DNA of 64,000 nt from JAEWSN01 sp942493335 (lineage in GTDB: Bacteria; Bacillota; Clostridia; DSM-8532), in assembly GCA_942493335.1 (NCBI GenBank), contig OW818693.1, positions 2,728,001-2,792,000 on the forward strand. The letters are read 5' to 3'. Under the pieces are notes generated by a model, which made no database searches, was not told the origin of the DNA, and worked only from the letters and a program-made list of their open reading frames with translations. The translations under genes were made by a program, and so were the position numbers. Positions 48,977 to 57,208 of the stretch are shown piece after piece. Position 1 is the stretch's first letter. Each line of letters starts with the position of its first letter.

Positions 48977-49940
48977 CGTCCTGCCAGGCTGGAAATTCCT
49001 TGAAACCACCCATCCGCAGCATGCTGTTGTCGAGTACGGAATACTTCGGGCGGGGCGTCGGGGTCGGAAACTCCTCCGTCGTCAGCGGAATGACCTTCGT
49101 GCCAAGTCCGCGCTGCCGGAAAATCTCCTCAGCGAAACCGTGCCAGGTGGTTTCCCCTTCACAAGTGGCGTGATAAGCGCCAAAAGCATCCGTCTGGACC
49201 AACTCCAGCATGCAGGCGGCCAAGGCTCTTGCACTGGTCGGTGTTCCGTGCTGGTCGGCGACGACGCGGACTTCATCGCGACCGTCTGCCAGCTTCAACA
49301 TCGTCTTGACGAAATTCTTGCCATCTCCGTACAACCAGGCCGTGCGAAGGATGAACCAGCGGGAGCAGAATTCCCGCACAAACGACTCGCCAGCCAGTTT
49401 GGACTGTCCATATACGGATTTCGGATTCGGTGCATCAAACTCGTGATAAGGCCGGAATCGCGTATCTGTTCCGCTGGCTCCGGCAAGAGGCACATCCATT
49501 CCCGCAGAACTCACGGCAGAGGACAAATTCGCAGATACAGCTTTGACAGCCGGATTCCGGAGAACTCCATTTCCATCGAACACATAATCGGTGGATACAT
49601 GAATCAGTTTCGCACCGGTTTCCGCGGCGGCCATCGCCAGATTGCGGGGCCCGATGGCATTGGCACGATATGCGGCGTCCGGATCTGATTCGCAGGCATC
49701 GACCGCCGTAAAGGCGGCGCAATTGATGATGGCATCCGGTTTTAGGTTCCGACAGAAGGCAAGCGTCGCATCCAGATCGCCGATATCCAGATCTCCAAGG
49801 TCGACGCCCGTAACCAGAATTTCTTCCGGCCGGAGCCAGGGTCCGGACTTCCCGAAAACCCGAAGGCATTCGGGGGTTGCGAGTTGTTTTGCAACCTCGC
49901 GGCCCAATTGCCCAAGCGAACCAGTAACAAGGATTTTCAT
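48945..49940 (-). CDS. rmlD: dTDP-4-dehydrorhamnose reductase
   Basis: A 331-residue SDR reductase, last step to dTDP-L-rhamnose. ILVTGSLGQLGREVAKQL (NADPH fold), NCAAFTAVDACESDPDAAY, LIHVSTDYVFDG and SVYGQSKLAGE (Tyr-x3-Lys) are visible. It is slightly longer than usual because of an insertion near residue 125-150 (an Ala/Ser-rich stretch SANLSSAVSSAGMDVPLAGA). TAGGAGG precedes ATG 49940. It is the first rml gene in transcription order (D-A-C-B). Confidence 0.96.
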   Translation of the reverse strand: MKILVTGSLGQLGREVAKQLATPECLRVFGKSGPWLRPEEILVTGVDLGDLDIGDLDATLAFCRNLKPDAIINCAAFTAVDACESDPDAAYRANAIGPRNLAMAAAETGAKLIHVSTDYVFDGNGVLRNPAVKAVSANLSSAVSSAGMDVPLAGASGTDTRFRPYHEFDAPNPKSVYGQSKLAGESFVREFCSRWFILRTAWLYGDGKNFVKTMLKLADGRDEVRVVADQHGTPTSARALAACMLELVQTDAFGAYHATCEGETTWHGFAEEIFRQRGLGTKVIPLTTEEFPTPTPRPKYSVLDNSMLRMGGFKEFPAWQDELRDYLKTLA

Positions 49941-50000
49941 CTCTACCTCCTACGCACAATCAAGCTGACTGATCCGGTTTCTCTCTATGACAGGGGTTTT

Positions 50001-50050
50001 TTCATCATCAGACTGTTGCTTCCATCATCAGGCAGTTGCTTTCATCAGAC
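50001..50050. repeat. 20-base tandem repeat at the end of the O-antigen-ligase gene
   Basis: 50001-50020 and 50021-50040 differ at 4 positions (TTCATCATCAGACTGTTGCT versus TCCATCATCAGGCAGTTGCT), and a third partial unit (TTCATCAGAC) contains the stop codon of the minus-strand gene. Confidence 0.75.
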
Positions 50051-52174
50051 GGGCTCCTTTGCCTCCGCACGTTCGGACAACCGGAGCAGACCCGCACCAA
50101 GACCTGTCATAGTCCAGAATACAGGTGCCACCGACACGACACTGTCATTGAACACGCCGGCGAGTGCATAACCCAGGATCCCGCACAGGATGCCGGTCAG
50201 CAGGATGCTCTTGTCCGAAGACAAGTCCGGCACCCCTTCAACTTCCTTGCCGAACAGGGATTTCAGGTTTCGGATCCGCTTTCCGAAACGAGTCCGGAGC
50301 AAGTCGAGGCACAACGCCCCAAGGAACCACAGGAGCAGCCCGAGCGATACAACGCCCGTGTTGACAGCAGTCTGCAGATACCAGTTGTGCGGCTTGTCCA
50401 CAACAATGTTGGACTGGCCGTACAGGTTCATTTTCCAGGCAACATCGGTCTGCGGAAAGAACGCTGCGAATGTATCAGGCCCATATCCGGTAAAGAGGGT
50501 ATGAACCAACATCGGGATGGTTCTGGACCAGATCCATCCGCGATTCGTCGCGAACCGCTCATGGCCTTCGAATCCGAAATGCGGCGCCGGCGCCATCTCC
50601 GTCCAGTACGTGTACGGCTTGGGACAATAGGTCATCACGCCGTCTTCGTTGGACAGCAGGAAATTGTATTGATACCAGGTCAGTCCAAGTTGATTGTCCT
50701 GCATCTTCAGGAGGTAGGCAGCGTATCGTTTATCCGGAAACCCCATCACAGAGGCATCTTCCGCGCTTTTTACAACAGCAAGGGGGCTGCTGTTCCCGTC
50801 AAAGAACTTGATGGCTCCGCCCTTTTTTGGCTCCATGACGATCTGAAGGGTTTCGGTTTCGGTTTCAAAGATGAAGCGATTGTCCTTCATCGTGACAGAT
50901 TTGACGAAAGGAGCAACCGCAGGAATGGCGGCCGGCGCAGGTTGTACGGTTCCCGATTTGGATGGGGAGGCCGATGCGGTTTCCGAGGCGGAAGGAGAAG
51001 CCGATACAACCGGTGTTGCCTGCACCACCGGAGCTTCCTCGGTGACCGGCGTCTGCCCCAGCATCAGCTGGATACTGCTCGGAAGGGTCTGCTGGAATTC
51101 CTTTCCCACCAGTCCGCCCGAGACACCGTTCATCAGAAGATAAACGGAAACCATCCCGGCTACAAGCAAAACGGATGGAATGGGATTCCGAACGATTGCT
51201 CTGCCTTGAAGCAGCACAAAAATGATCAGGGCGAATACGCCGCCCAACAGTCCCGCACGAGACATGCTTCCAAGCCAGAGAATAAAGATGCCAAGGGTGA
51301 AAAGAATTCCAGGCACCCAGCGTAACCGGGCAACCCAGCGTCTTGCGGTGCTTTCCGATTGTGCCGCTTTTCCCTTTTCGGCCCAGGACAAGGTCAGTCC
51401 CCATGCAACCGGAAGGAGCAGCGAAGCATACGAACCCAGGTAGTTGGGATTGAAGACGGTTGTATACATGATGTTCTTGCCGAAATTGAACGTCATCTGG
51501 TCCATGAACTGTTCAAAAACTTTCGGGAGCATCAGCCGCATGCCGAAATCGGTCTGGAATACATCCATGCCGATGAACTGGAAGTACCCGATTCCAGCCA
51601 CGACGAGGGATCCGCAGAAGATACAGGTCAGGATGAGGCGGACCCGCCGTGCATCCCGGGATACATGAAAAGCAGTATAGGCAAGCAGCCCGTAGGACAG
51701 GAGGACCCATAGTCCTTCCGATCGGTCCACAAAACCGTTGAAGGCAATATCCGGCGCGTTCGAGGCAACGGTGGACAGCATTGCAAACACCATGAAGAGC
51801 CCCAGTGGAAGAAACAACCGGGGAAGCCCTTCTCTTTTCGCGGATACGAACGGTCTGACGATGTGCAGGCCAATCAGCAGGACAAAAACAAGAACCAGAA
51901 GTGCTGCCTTCCATGCATTGAAGAAATCGATATGGTCCGCTTCCCCTGTCCATGCGGTCAGCATGTTCCCAAACAAGTCGTATGTCTTCAGATAGACGAC
52001 CAGCGGGACAACCGCCGAGGAAAAGATGACGAGGACCAGCATGGCAAGATTCACACCACGGGAGATCGGGCTCTCGGCAGGCGCCGTCAGGGAAGCTGCA
52101 GGATCGATCCGGTTCCGGTAACGGACCTGGTCAGCCGGCCGTGCCGGTTTCCCCTTTTTGTCACGTATTTTCAT
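50045..52174 (-). CDS. O-antigen ligase/polymerase-family membrane protein
   Basis: A 709-residue protein with about twelve hydrophobic segments. The Wzy/WaaL-family signature is present: NPNYLGSYASLLLP in the middle and GYGPDTFAAFFPQ...DKPHNWYLQTAVNTG near residue 600. A large extracellular insertion (about residues 365-590) starts with a Ser/Ala/Pro-rich linker (SASPSASETASASPSKSG) and continues as a beta-rich domain. It would ligate or polymerise lipid-linked glycan outside the membrane. GAGGAGG precedes ATG 52174, whose ATGA overlaps the stop of the priming-transferase gene. Confidence 0.88.
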   Translation of the reverse strand: MKIRDKKGKPARPADQVRYRNRIDPAASLTAPAESPISRGVNLAMLVLVIFSSAVVPLVVYLKTYDLFGNMLTAWTGEADHIDFFNAWKAALLVLVFVLLIGLHIVRPFVSAKREGLPRLFLPLGLFMVFAMLSTVASNAPDIAFNGFVDRSEGLWVLLSYGLLAYTAFHVSRDARRVRLILTCIFCGSLVVAGIGYFQFIGMDVFQTDFGMRLMLPKVFEQFMDQMTFNFGKNIMYTTVFNPNYLGSYASLLLPVAWGLTLSWAEKGKAAQSESTARRWVARLRWVPGILFTLGIFILWLGSMSRAGLLGGVFALIIFVLLQGRAIVRNPIPSVLLVAGMVSVYLLMNGVSGGLVGKEFQQTLPSSIQLMLGQTPVTEEAPVVQATPVVSASPSASETASASPSKSGTVQPAPAAIPAVAPFVKSVTMKDNRFIFETETETLQIVMEPKKGGAIKFFDGNSSPLAVVKSAEDASVMGFPDKRYAAYLLKMQDNQLGLTWYQYNFLLSNEDGVMTYCPKPYTYWTEMAPAPHFGFEGHERFATNRGWIWSRTIPMLVHTLFTGYGPDTFAAFFPQTDVAWKMNLYGQSNIVVDKPHNWYLQTAVNTGVVSLGLLLWFLGALCLDLLRTRFGKRIRNLKSLFGKEVEGVPDLSSDKSILLTGILCGILGYALAGVFNDSVVSVAPVFWTMTGLGAGLLRLSERAEAKEPV

Positions 52175-53526
52175 GTGTCAGCCTCCTCTTTGGTTTCCAG
52201 GATGCCTTCGGATGCATCCCGGCGGAACACGGCGGTCACGGTCCGCAGGATGATTTGCATATCCAGCAGCAAGGACCAGTCACGGATGTACAGCAGATCG
52301 AAAACCAGCTTGTCGCCGGCGGTTGTGGCATAATTTCCGTAAACCTGGGCCATCCCGGTCAGCCCTGCGCGCACGCCATGACGAAGCCGGTACCCGGGCA
52401 TTTCCCGTTCGAATCGCTCCACAAAGACCGGTCGTTCGGGACGTGGGCCGACAAGGCTCATGTCGCCCTTCAGAATATTCCAGAGCTGCGGCAGCTCATC
52501 CAATCTGGATTTGCGAAGAAACCGCCCGACTGGCGTGATTCGAGGGTCGTTCCGAACCGAGAGAACCGGTCCGGTTCTGCCTTCCGCATCTTTCACCATC
52601 GTCCTGAACTTGATCAGGCGGAAGACCTGTCCGTCCTTTGTTACCCGTTCCTGTACGAAGAAGATGGGGCCGGGTCCGGACAAACGAACCAGCAGGATCG
52701 TCAGCAACTGGAACGGCAGGCTGACGAGCAGGGCCATCGCGGAAAACAGCACGTCGAACAGACGTTTGAGCCATTGCAGATCCTGTCGGCCCCCGGAGGG
52801 TTCCATCGCGAGCACGGGGACATCTCCGAACTGGTGCAGACCGGAACCGGACAACAGGACATCCTCCGGGTTGGGCATGCATAGCAGGGTCATGCCGGTT
52901 TTCGCGCAATACCGCGCCATTTCACGCCGTAAGGAATCCGAGGTCCCCTGAAGCATGAGAATCCCATCCATTCCCTCGAAGGCAGGATTCGACGTGTCCA
53001 TGGGTTCTGCGTCTTCCAGACATTTTTCCAGGGAGATCAGGCGGTTTCCCAAGAGACTGCGTTCCATTTTCGCAAGAAGTTCCTGAGAAATGGCGGGCCC
53101 GCCGATGGCGAGCAGACGGAAAACGCCTCTCCGCCTGCGACGAAGCATATGATTGAATCCGTGCCAGATGGACAGGAGAATCATATGAATCAAGGGGGAC
53201 AGAACCAGGACGGAACGGGGGAATGCAAATCCGCGGAGGAAAAAGGCCAGTGCGGATACGCCTATCGCCAACAAGCTTACGGCTGCCGCAAGATTCACCA
53301 GTGTATCACGCAACGGCCGGTATCGATCCGCATAGGCACCGTATACCGCCAGCAGAAAAAAGCCGGCAACCGCCGCCAACGGAAGGGTGTCCCGCAATGC
53401 CGCCATATTGTGCTCCGGGATGGTGGTCCCGAACTTGATCCAAAGACTGATCCCGTATCCGGCCGCAATCAGCAGCTGGTCCACCAGGATTTCAAGGACG
53501 GCGGAGGCTCTCCATTTTGATTTCAA
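52171..53526 (-). CDS. Polyprenyl-phosphate sugar-1-phosphate transferase (priming, WbaP/WcaJ type)
   Basis: A 451-residue priming enzyme that puts the first sugar phosphate on undecaprenyl phosphate. Four to five N-terminal helices, a nucleotide-fold middle domain (FRLLAIGGPAISQELLAKM) and a C-terminal catalytic part: KRLFDVLFSAMALLVSLP (membrane re-entrant), FRLIKFRTMVKDAEG, LRKSRLDELPQLWNILKGDM and SLVGPRPERP. It starts at TTG 53526, whose TTGA overlaps the stop of the ATPase gene upstream; GGGGG is a weak ribosome site. Its own stop overlaps the next start. These overlaps imply fixed stoichiometry. Confidence 0.93.
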   Translation of the reverse strand: MKSKWRASAVLEILVDQLLIAAGYGISLWIKFGTTIPEHNMAALRDTLPLAAVAGFFLLAVYGAYADRYRPLRDTLVNLAAAVSLLAIGVSALAFFLRGFAFPRSVLVLSPLIHMILLSIWHGFNHMLRRRRRGVFRLLAIGGPAISQELLAKMERSLLGNRLISLEKCLEDAEPMDTSNPAFEGMDGILMLQGTSDSLRREMARYCAKTGMTLLCMPNPEDVLLSGSGLHQFGDVPVLAMEPSGGRQDLQWLKRLFDVLFSAMALLVSLPFQLLTILLVRLSGPGPIFFVQERVTKDGQVFRLIKFRTMVKDAEGRTGPVLSVRNDPRITPVGRFLRKSRLDELPQLWNILKGDMSLVGPRPERPVFVERFEREMPGYRLRHGVRAGLTGMAQVYGNYATTAGDKLVFDLLYIRDWSLLLDMQIILRTVTAVFRRDASEGILETKEEADT

Positions 53527-54251
53527 CCGGCGCCCCCTTCCCGATAAGCGGCGCAGACCACATCCGGCGGCCCATCCATCTTGATGCGACCGTGTTCCAG
53601 CCAGATCACGCGGTCGCAAATTTCCTGGATGTCTCCCAGGGAATGGGAGACGAACAGAACCGTCACACCTTCGTGCATCAGGCTCTGCATGCGTGCTTTG
53701 CTCTTTCGCTGGAAAGACTCGTCGCCGACGGCGAGGATCTCGTCCACCAGCAGGATTTCAGGTTCCACCACGGTGGAGATGGAGAACGCAAGTCTAGTGA
53801 TCATACCCGAGGAGAAGTTCCGAAGCGGTACATCCATGAAGTCGCGCAGCTCGGAAAAGTCGATGATCTCCTCCATCCGGGCCAGGATGAATTCCTTGGA
53901 ATAGCCCAGGATGGCGGCATTGAGCAGGATATTCTCACGGGCGTTCAGCTCGAAGTCGAACCCGGCACCAAGTTCGATCATCGGCGCGATGGTGCCTTCA
54001 ACCTTCACGGAGCCGCTTGTGGGCTTCAACACCCCCGCGATCAGCTTCATGAGCGTGCTCTTGCCCGCTCCGTTCCGGCCGATGACCCCGACCACCTCTC
54101 CGGGCTCCAGGGTGAGGGTGACCTTGTCCAGTGCCGTGAACGGATCAAAGTGGAGTTTGCCGCGCAGGAAAGCGACCGTCATCTCCTTCAGGCTCATGAT
54201 GCGGTCGCGGCCTAGATTGAATACCATGGACACGTTGTCGAGTCGGATCAT
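53523..54251 (-). CDS. wzt: Polysaccharide ABC transporter ATP-binding protein (Wzt/TagH-like)
   Basis: A 242-residue ATPase. Walker A GRNGAGKST, signature FSSGMITRLAF, Walker B EILLVDE and H-loop VSHSLGD are all present, and the insertion typical of Wzt/TagH/RfbE (MIELGAGFDFELNARENI) is clear. It lacks the C-terminal carbohydrate-binding domain of long Wzt proteins, so export is not expected to depend on a chain-end cap recognised by this protein. AAGGAG precedes ATG 54251. The permease gene lies upstream, after a gap with 23-base repeats. Confidence 0.95.
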   Translation of the reverse strand: MIRLDNVSMVFNLGRDRIMSLKEMTVAFLRGKLHFDPFTALDKVTLTLEPGEVVGVIGRNGAGKSTLMKLIAGVLKPTSGSVKVEGTIAPMIELGAGFDFELNARENILLNAAILGYSKEFILARMEEIIDFSELRDFMDVPLRNFSSGMITRLAFSISTVVEPEILLVDEILAVGDESFQRKSKARMQSLMHEGVTVLFVSHSLGDIQEICDRVIWLEHGRIKMDGPPDVVCAAYREGGAG

Positions 54252-54269
54252 GCGCGGGGCTCCTTCATG

Positions 54270-54338
54270 TGGTTTCAACCAGCAGGTTCAAGTGGTTTCG
54301 GCCAATAAGTCCAGATGGTTCCGGGTTGTCGATGCAGG
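54270..54338. repeat. 23-base degenerate tandem repeat between wzm and wzt
   Basis: Units begin at 54270, 54293 and 54316, each with TGGTTTC or TGGTTCC. The first two are most alike; the third is strongly diverged. Confidence 0.6.
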
Positions 54339-54370
54339 TGGCAGGGTTTGCCGCAACAGGTCGCCTTAGC

Positions 54371-55147
54371 TCACAAATACAGGATGAAACGGTCTTCCAG
54401 CTTCTTGAACACCCACCTGCCGATGACAAGCATCAGAACGGCGGAAGTCAGGCAGACCAGGTGGTAGGCAAGCGTGGGAACCCGGCCTTCCATGATGATC
54501 TGACGGACATAGGACACGTAATGGTAGATGGGATTCAGCTTCAGGAAGAAAATGATGGGCGCATATTTTTCCGGGATGATGTCCATTGGGTAGATGATGG
54601 GGGTCATATACATCCAGATCATCGAGAAGATGCCCCAAAGATACTGGAGATCCCGCAAAAACACCATGCATGCGGACATGATGAAGGAAAATCCGAGGGA
54701 AAAAATCAGAACGCACGCCATGACATACGGCAGCAGCAGCCAGGACCAGGAAGGGTGAACCCCGGTGATCAGCGCAATGGCAAGCAGCACGACGGCTGAC
54801 ATGCCCAGATTGATGCATGAGGAAACCGTTTTCGACAAGGGAAAAATGAACTTGGGAATGTAGATTTTCCGGATGATCAACCCATTGCTGATGATCGACA
54901 TCATCGACTGTACGATGACATCGTTGAAATAGTTCCAGATGAGCAGCCCGCTGAAAATATAGATCGGGTAGTTTGCGATATTCGTACGGAACAGATGGGA
55001 GAAAATAAAGTTCATGATGAGCATGGTAACCAAGGGGTAGAGCAGGCTCCAGAACACCCCCAGCACTGAACGCTTGTATTTGGTCTTGAAGTCCCTGGAA
55101 ACAAGTTGTTCCAACAGGAACCGGTATTTTTTGAGTTCCGCGATCAT
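54371..55147 (-). CDS. wzm: Polysaccharide ABC transporter permease (Wzm/TagG-like)
   Basis: A 258-residue ABC-2 permease with six helices: the amphipathic start RFLLEQLVSRDFKTKYKRSVLG, then LGVFWSLLYPLVTMLIMNFI, and the motif FSMIWMYMTPIIYPMDIIPE. The final NPIYHYVSYVRQIIMEGR is the usual ABC-2 C-terminal block. With the ATPase downstream it would move undecaprenyl-linked polymer across the membrane. GAAAGG precedes ATG 55147. Confidence 0.95.
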   Translation of the reverse strand: MIAELKKYRFLLEQLVSRDFKTKYKRSVLGVFWSLLYPLVTMLIMNFIFSHLFRTNIANYPIYIFSGLLIWNYFNDVIVQSMMSIISNGLIIRKIYIPKFIFPLSKTVSSCINLGMSAVVLLAIALITGVHPSWSWLLLPYVMACVLIFSLGFSFIMSACMVFLRDLQYLWGIFSMIWMYMTPIIYPMDIIPEKYAPIIFFLKLNPIYHYVSYVRQIIMEGRVPTLAYHLVCLTSAVLMLVIGRWVFKKLEDRFILYL

Positions 55148-55162
55148 TCGTGCCTTTCCATC

Positions 55163-55234
55163 CGTCTCGGCTTCGTCATGTCTGCACGTTTCGGCCTCTT
55201 CGTGTCTGCCGGTTTCGGCTTCTTCCGGTTAATC
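55163..55234. repeat. 24-base tandem repeat upstream of wzm
   Basis: Units 55163-55186, 55187-55210 and 55211-55234 share CGTCTCGGCTTCGTC / CGTTTCGGCCTCTTC / GGTTTCGGCTTCTTC. They lie just upstream of the wzm ribosome site, within the 261-base gap to the ABC exporter gene. The rest of the gap shows nothing clear. Confidence 0.7.
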
Positions 55235-55408
55235 CATTTCGATCGGACCCGGGTCCAGTCGGCCGTAAATCCGTTATCGTCAATGAAATGCGTCAGGAAA
55301 CGATCAAGCATGCCTCAGGACCCCACCCATCATACCATTTTCCGGTGGAACTGAAAACCGAACGACGGTTCCTGATAAAACTTGACGCAAATCCTCAATT
55401 GTCTGCTT

Positions 55409-57208
55409 TCAGCTGTTATACATGGCCGCGTACTGACCGCCCAGCGCCATCAGTGCGTCATGGGTCCCCTGTTCCACAATGTCGCCCTGCCGCATCACCA
55501 GAATATGGTCCGCATTGCGAATCGTGGAGAGCCGGTGTGCGATGACAAAGCTGGTACGACCGTTCATGAGCGTGCGGAACGCTTTCTGGACCTGGATTTC
55601 CGTCAGGCTGTCGATGTTGCTCGTTGCTTCGTCCAGCAACAACATGGGCGGATCCAGCAAAAGGACGCGGGCAATCGCCAGAAGCTGCAGCTGCCCCTGG
55701 GAAAGGCTTCCTCCGTCACCTGCAAGCTGTGTGTCATATCCGTTCGGAAGCCTGCGGATGAATCCGTGCGCGTGGGCGGCCCGGGCTGCGGCGGTGATGT
55801 CTTCCCTGCTTGCTTCCGGCTTCCCATAGGCGATGTTTTCCGCAACGGTTCCGGAGAAAATCCACGGGTCCTGGAGTACCATGCCAAAAGCTCGCCGCAA
55901 ACTTTTCCGGGTGACTTCCCGCGTATCGGTCCCGTCCACCTCAATGCGGCCTTCCTGGGGATCATAGAAACGGAAGAGGAGGTTCGCCAGTGTTGTTTTT
56001 CCGGCGCCGGTCGGCCCGACGATGGCGACAGTGTCACCGGGAGACGCATGCAGGGACAAGTTCCGGAGCAAGGGGGAATCCTCCTGATAGGAGAAGGATA
56101 CCTGGCGGAAATCGACAGACCCTTGGAATCCATCGCCCTTTTCCCCCAAGTGAAGATCGGGCAGCGCTCCTTCCACTGGTTCGACCTGTCCGTCCAGCAA
56201 GCCGAACACCCGCTCCCCTGCCGCAAGAGCGGCCTGCAACTGGGCTGCCACGGAGGTGATGTCATTGATCGGCCGGGAGAAGAGCGTGGCATAAACGAGG
56301 AAGCTCAGGATATGTCCGATCGACATCGTCCCTGAGACCGCCATGAGCGCCCCCACGGTTCCGACAAGAATATAGGCGGTATTGTTGACCAACCTTGTGG
56401 ATGGGTTCGAGAGGGACGCATAAAACTGGGCCTTTCGCCCGCAGACATGAAGCCGCGCGTTGACGGATTCGAATCTTTCCTGTGATGCCTTCTCAAATCC
56501 AAAGGCGCGCACGGTCTTCTGCTGGCTGACCATTTCCTCCACATATCCGTTCAGTTCGCCGAGAACACGGGCCTGTTCCTGGAACATCCGCCGGGAATGT
56601 TTCGCGATCGTGTTGGAGATCCAGACGCAGACAGGCGTGACCAACACGACGACCAGCGTGATGGCCGGACTGATCAGCAGCATGAACACAAGGGAAACGA
56701 GCAGGGTGACCAGGCTGGCGACGGTCAGGGTCATTCCTTGCAAAAGACCGTCGGACATGCTGTCGATGTCGTTGGTGAAACGGCTTACCACGTCCCCATG
56801 CGGGTGCGTGTCAAAATATTGGATTGGGAACCGGTTCAACCGGGTGAATGCATCTTTTCGGATATCCCTTACGGTGTGGGTGGCGATTCCGGTGGAAAGC
56901 GCGGTCAACAACCACTGGAAAAGAGATCCGCCGATATACAGACCGGCGAGCAGAAGCAGGACAACGGGCATGGAACGGAGCGCATCCGGACCTTTCACGG
57001 AAAAGGCATCCACACCACGTCCGATGACCAGCGGAGCGACCAATGTCAGTGCATTGGCAAGAATGGCGGCGAAAGCCATCAGGATAAGCCGCCCCCGGTA
57101 AGGTCGGGCATACCCCAGCAAACGATGGAAGGTGGGGGGACTGACCGACACGCCTGCTTTGCCAGTGTCTGCGGGCGTCCGGCGCGGAGATGCGGCATTC
57201 TTTTTCAT
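55409..57208 (-). CDS. ABC exporter half-transporter, consensus-site subunit
   Basis: A 599-residue fusion of a six-helix exporter domain and an ATPase. Walker A GPTGAGKTT, Walker B MLLLDEATSNID with the catalytic Glu, and H-loop AHRLSTI are intact, but the signature is LSQGQ rather than LSGGQ. This matches the consensus subunit of heterodimeric exporters (LmrD/BmrD/TM288 type). GGGGGGATG precedes ATG 57208, whose ATGA overlaps the stop of the partner gene. Substrate is unknown; multidrug export or lipid/glycan-precursor flipping are both possible given the location. Confidence 0.93.
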   Translation of the reverse strand: MKKNAASPRRTPADTGKAGVSVSPPTFHRLLGYARPYRGRLILMAFAAILANALTLVAPLVIGRGVDAFSVKGPDALRSMPVVLLLLAGLYIGGSLFQWLLTALSTGIATHTVRDIRKDAFTRLNRFPIQYFDTHPHGDVVSRFTNDIDSMSDGLLQGMTLTVASLVTLLVSLVFMLLISPAITLVVVLVTPVCVWISNTIAKHSRRMFQEQARVLGELNGYVEEMVSQQKTVRAFGFEKASQERFESVNARLHVCGRKAQFYASLSNPSTRLVNNTAYILVGTVGALMAVSGTMSIGHILSFLVYATLFSRPINDITSVAAQLQAALAAGERVFGLLDGQVEPVEGALPDLHLGEKGDGFQGSVDFRQVSFSYQEDSPLLRNLSLHASPGDTVAIVGPTGAGKTTLANLLFRFYDPQEGRIEVDGTDTREVTRKSLRRAFGMVLQDPWIFSGTVAENIAYGKPEASREDITAAARAAHAHGFIRRLPNGYDTQLAGDGGSLSQGQLQLLAIARVLLLDPPMLLLDEATSNIDSLTEIQVQKAFRTLMNGRTSFVIAHRLSTIRNADHILVMRQGDIVEQGTHDALMALGGQYAAMYNS

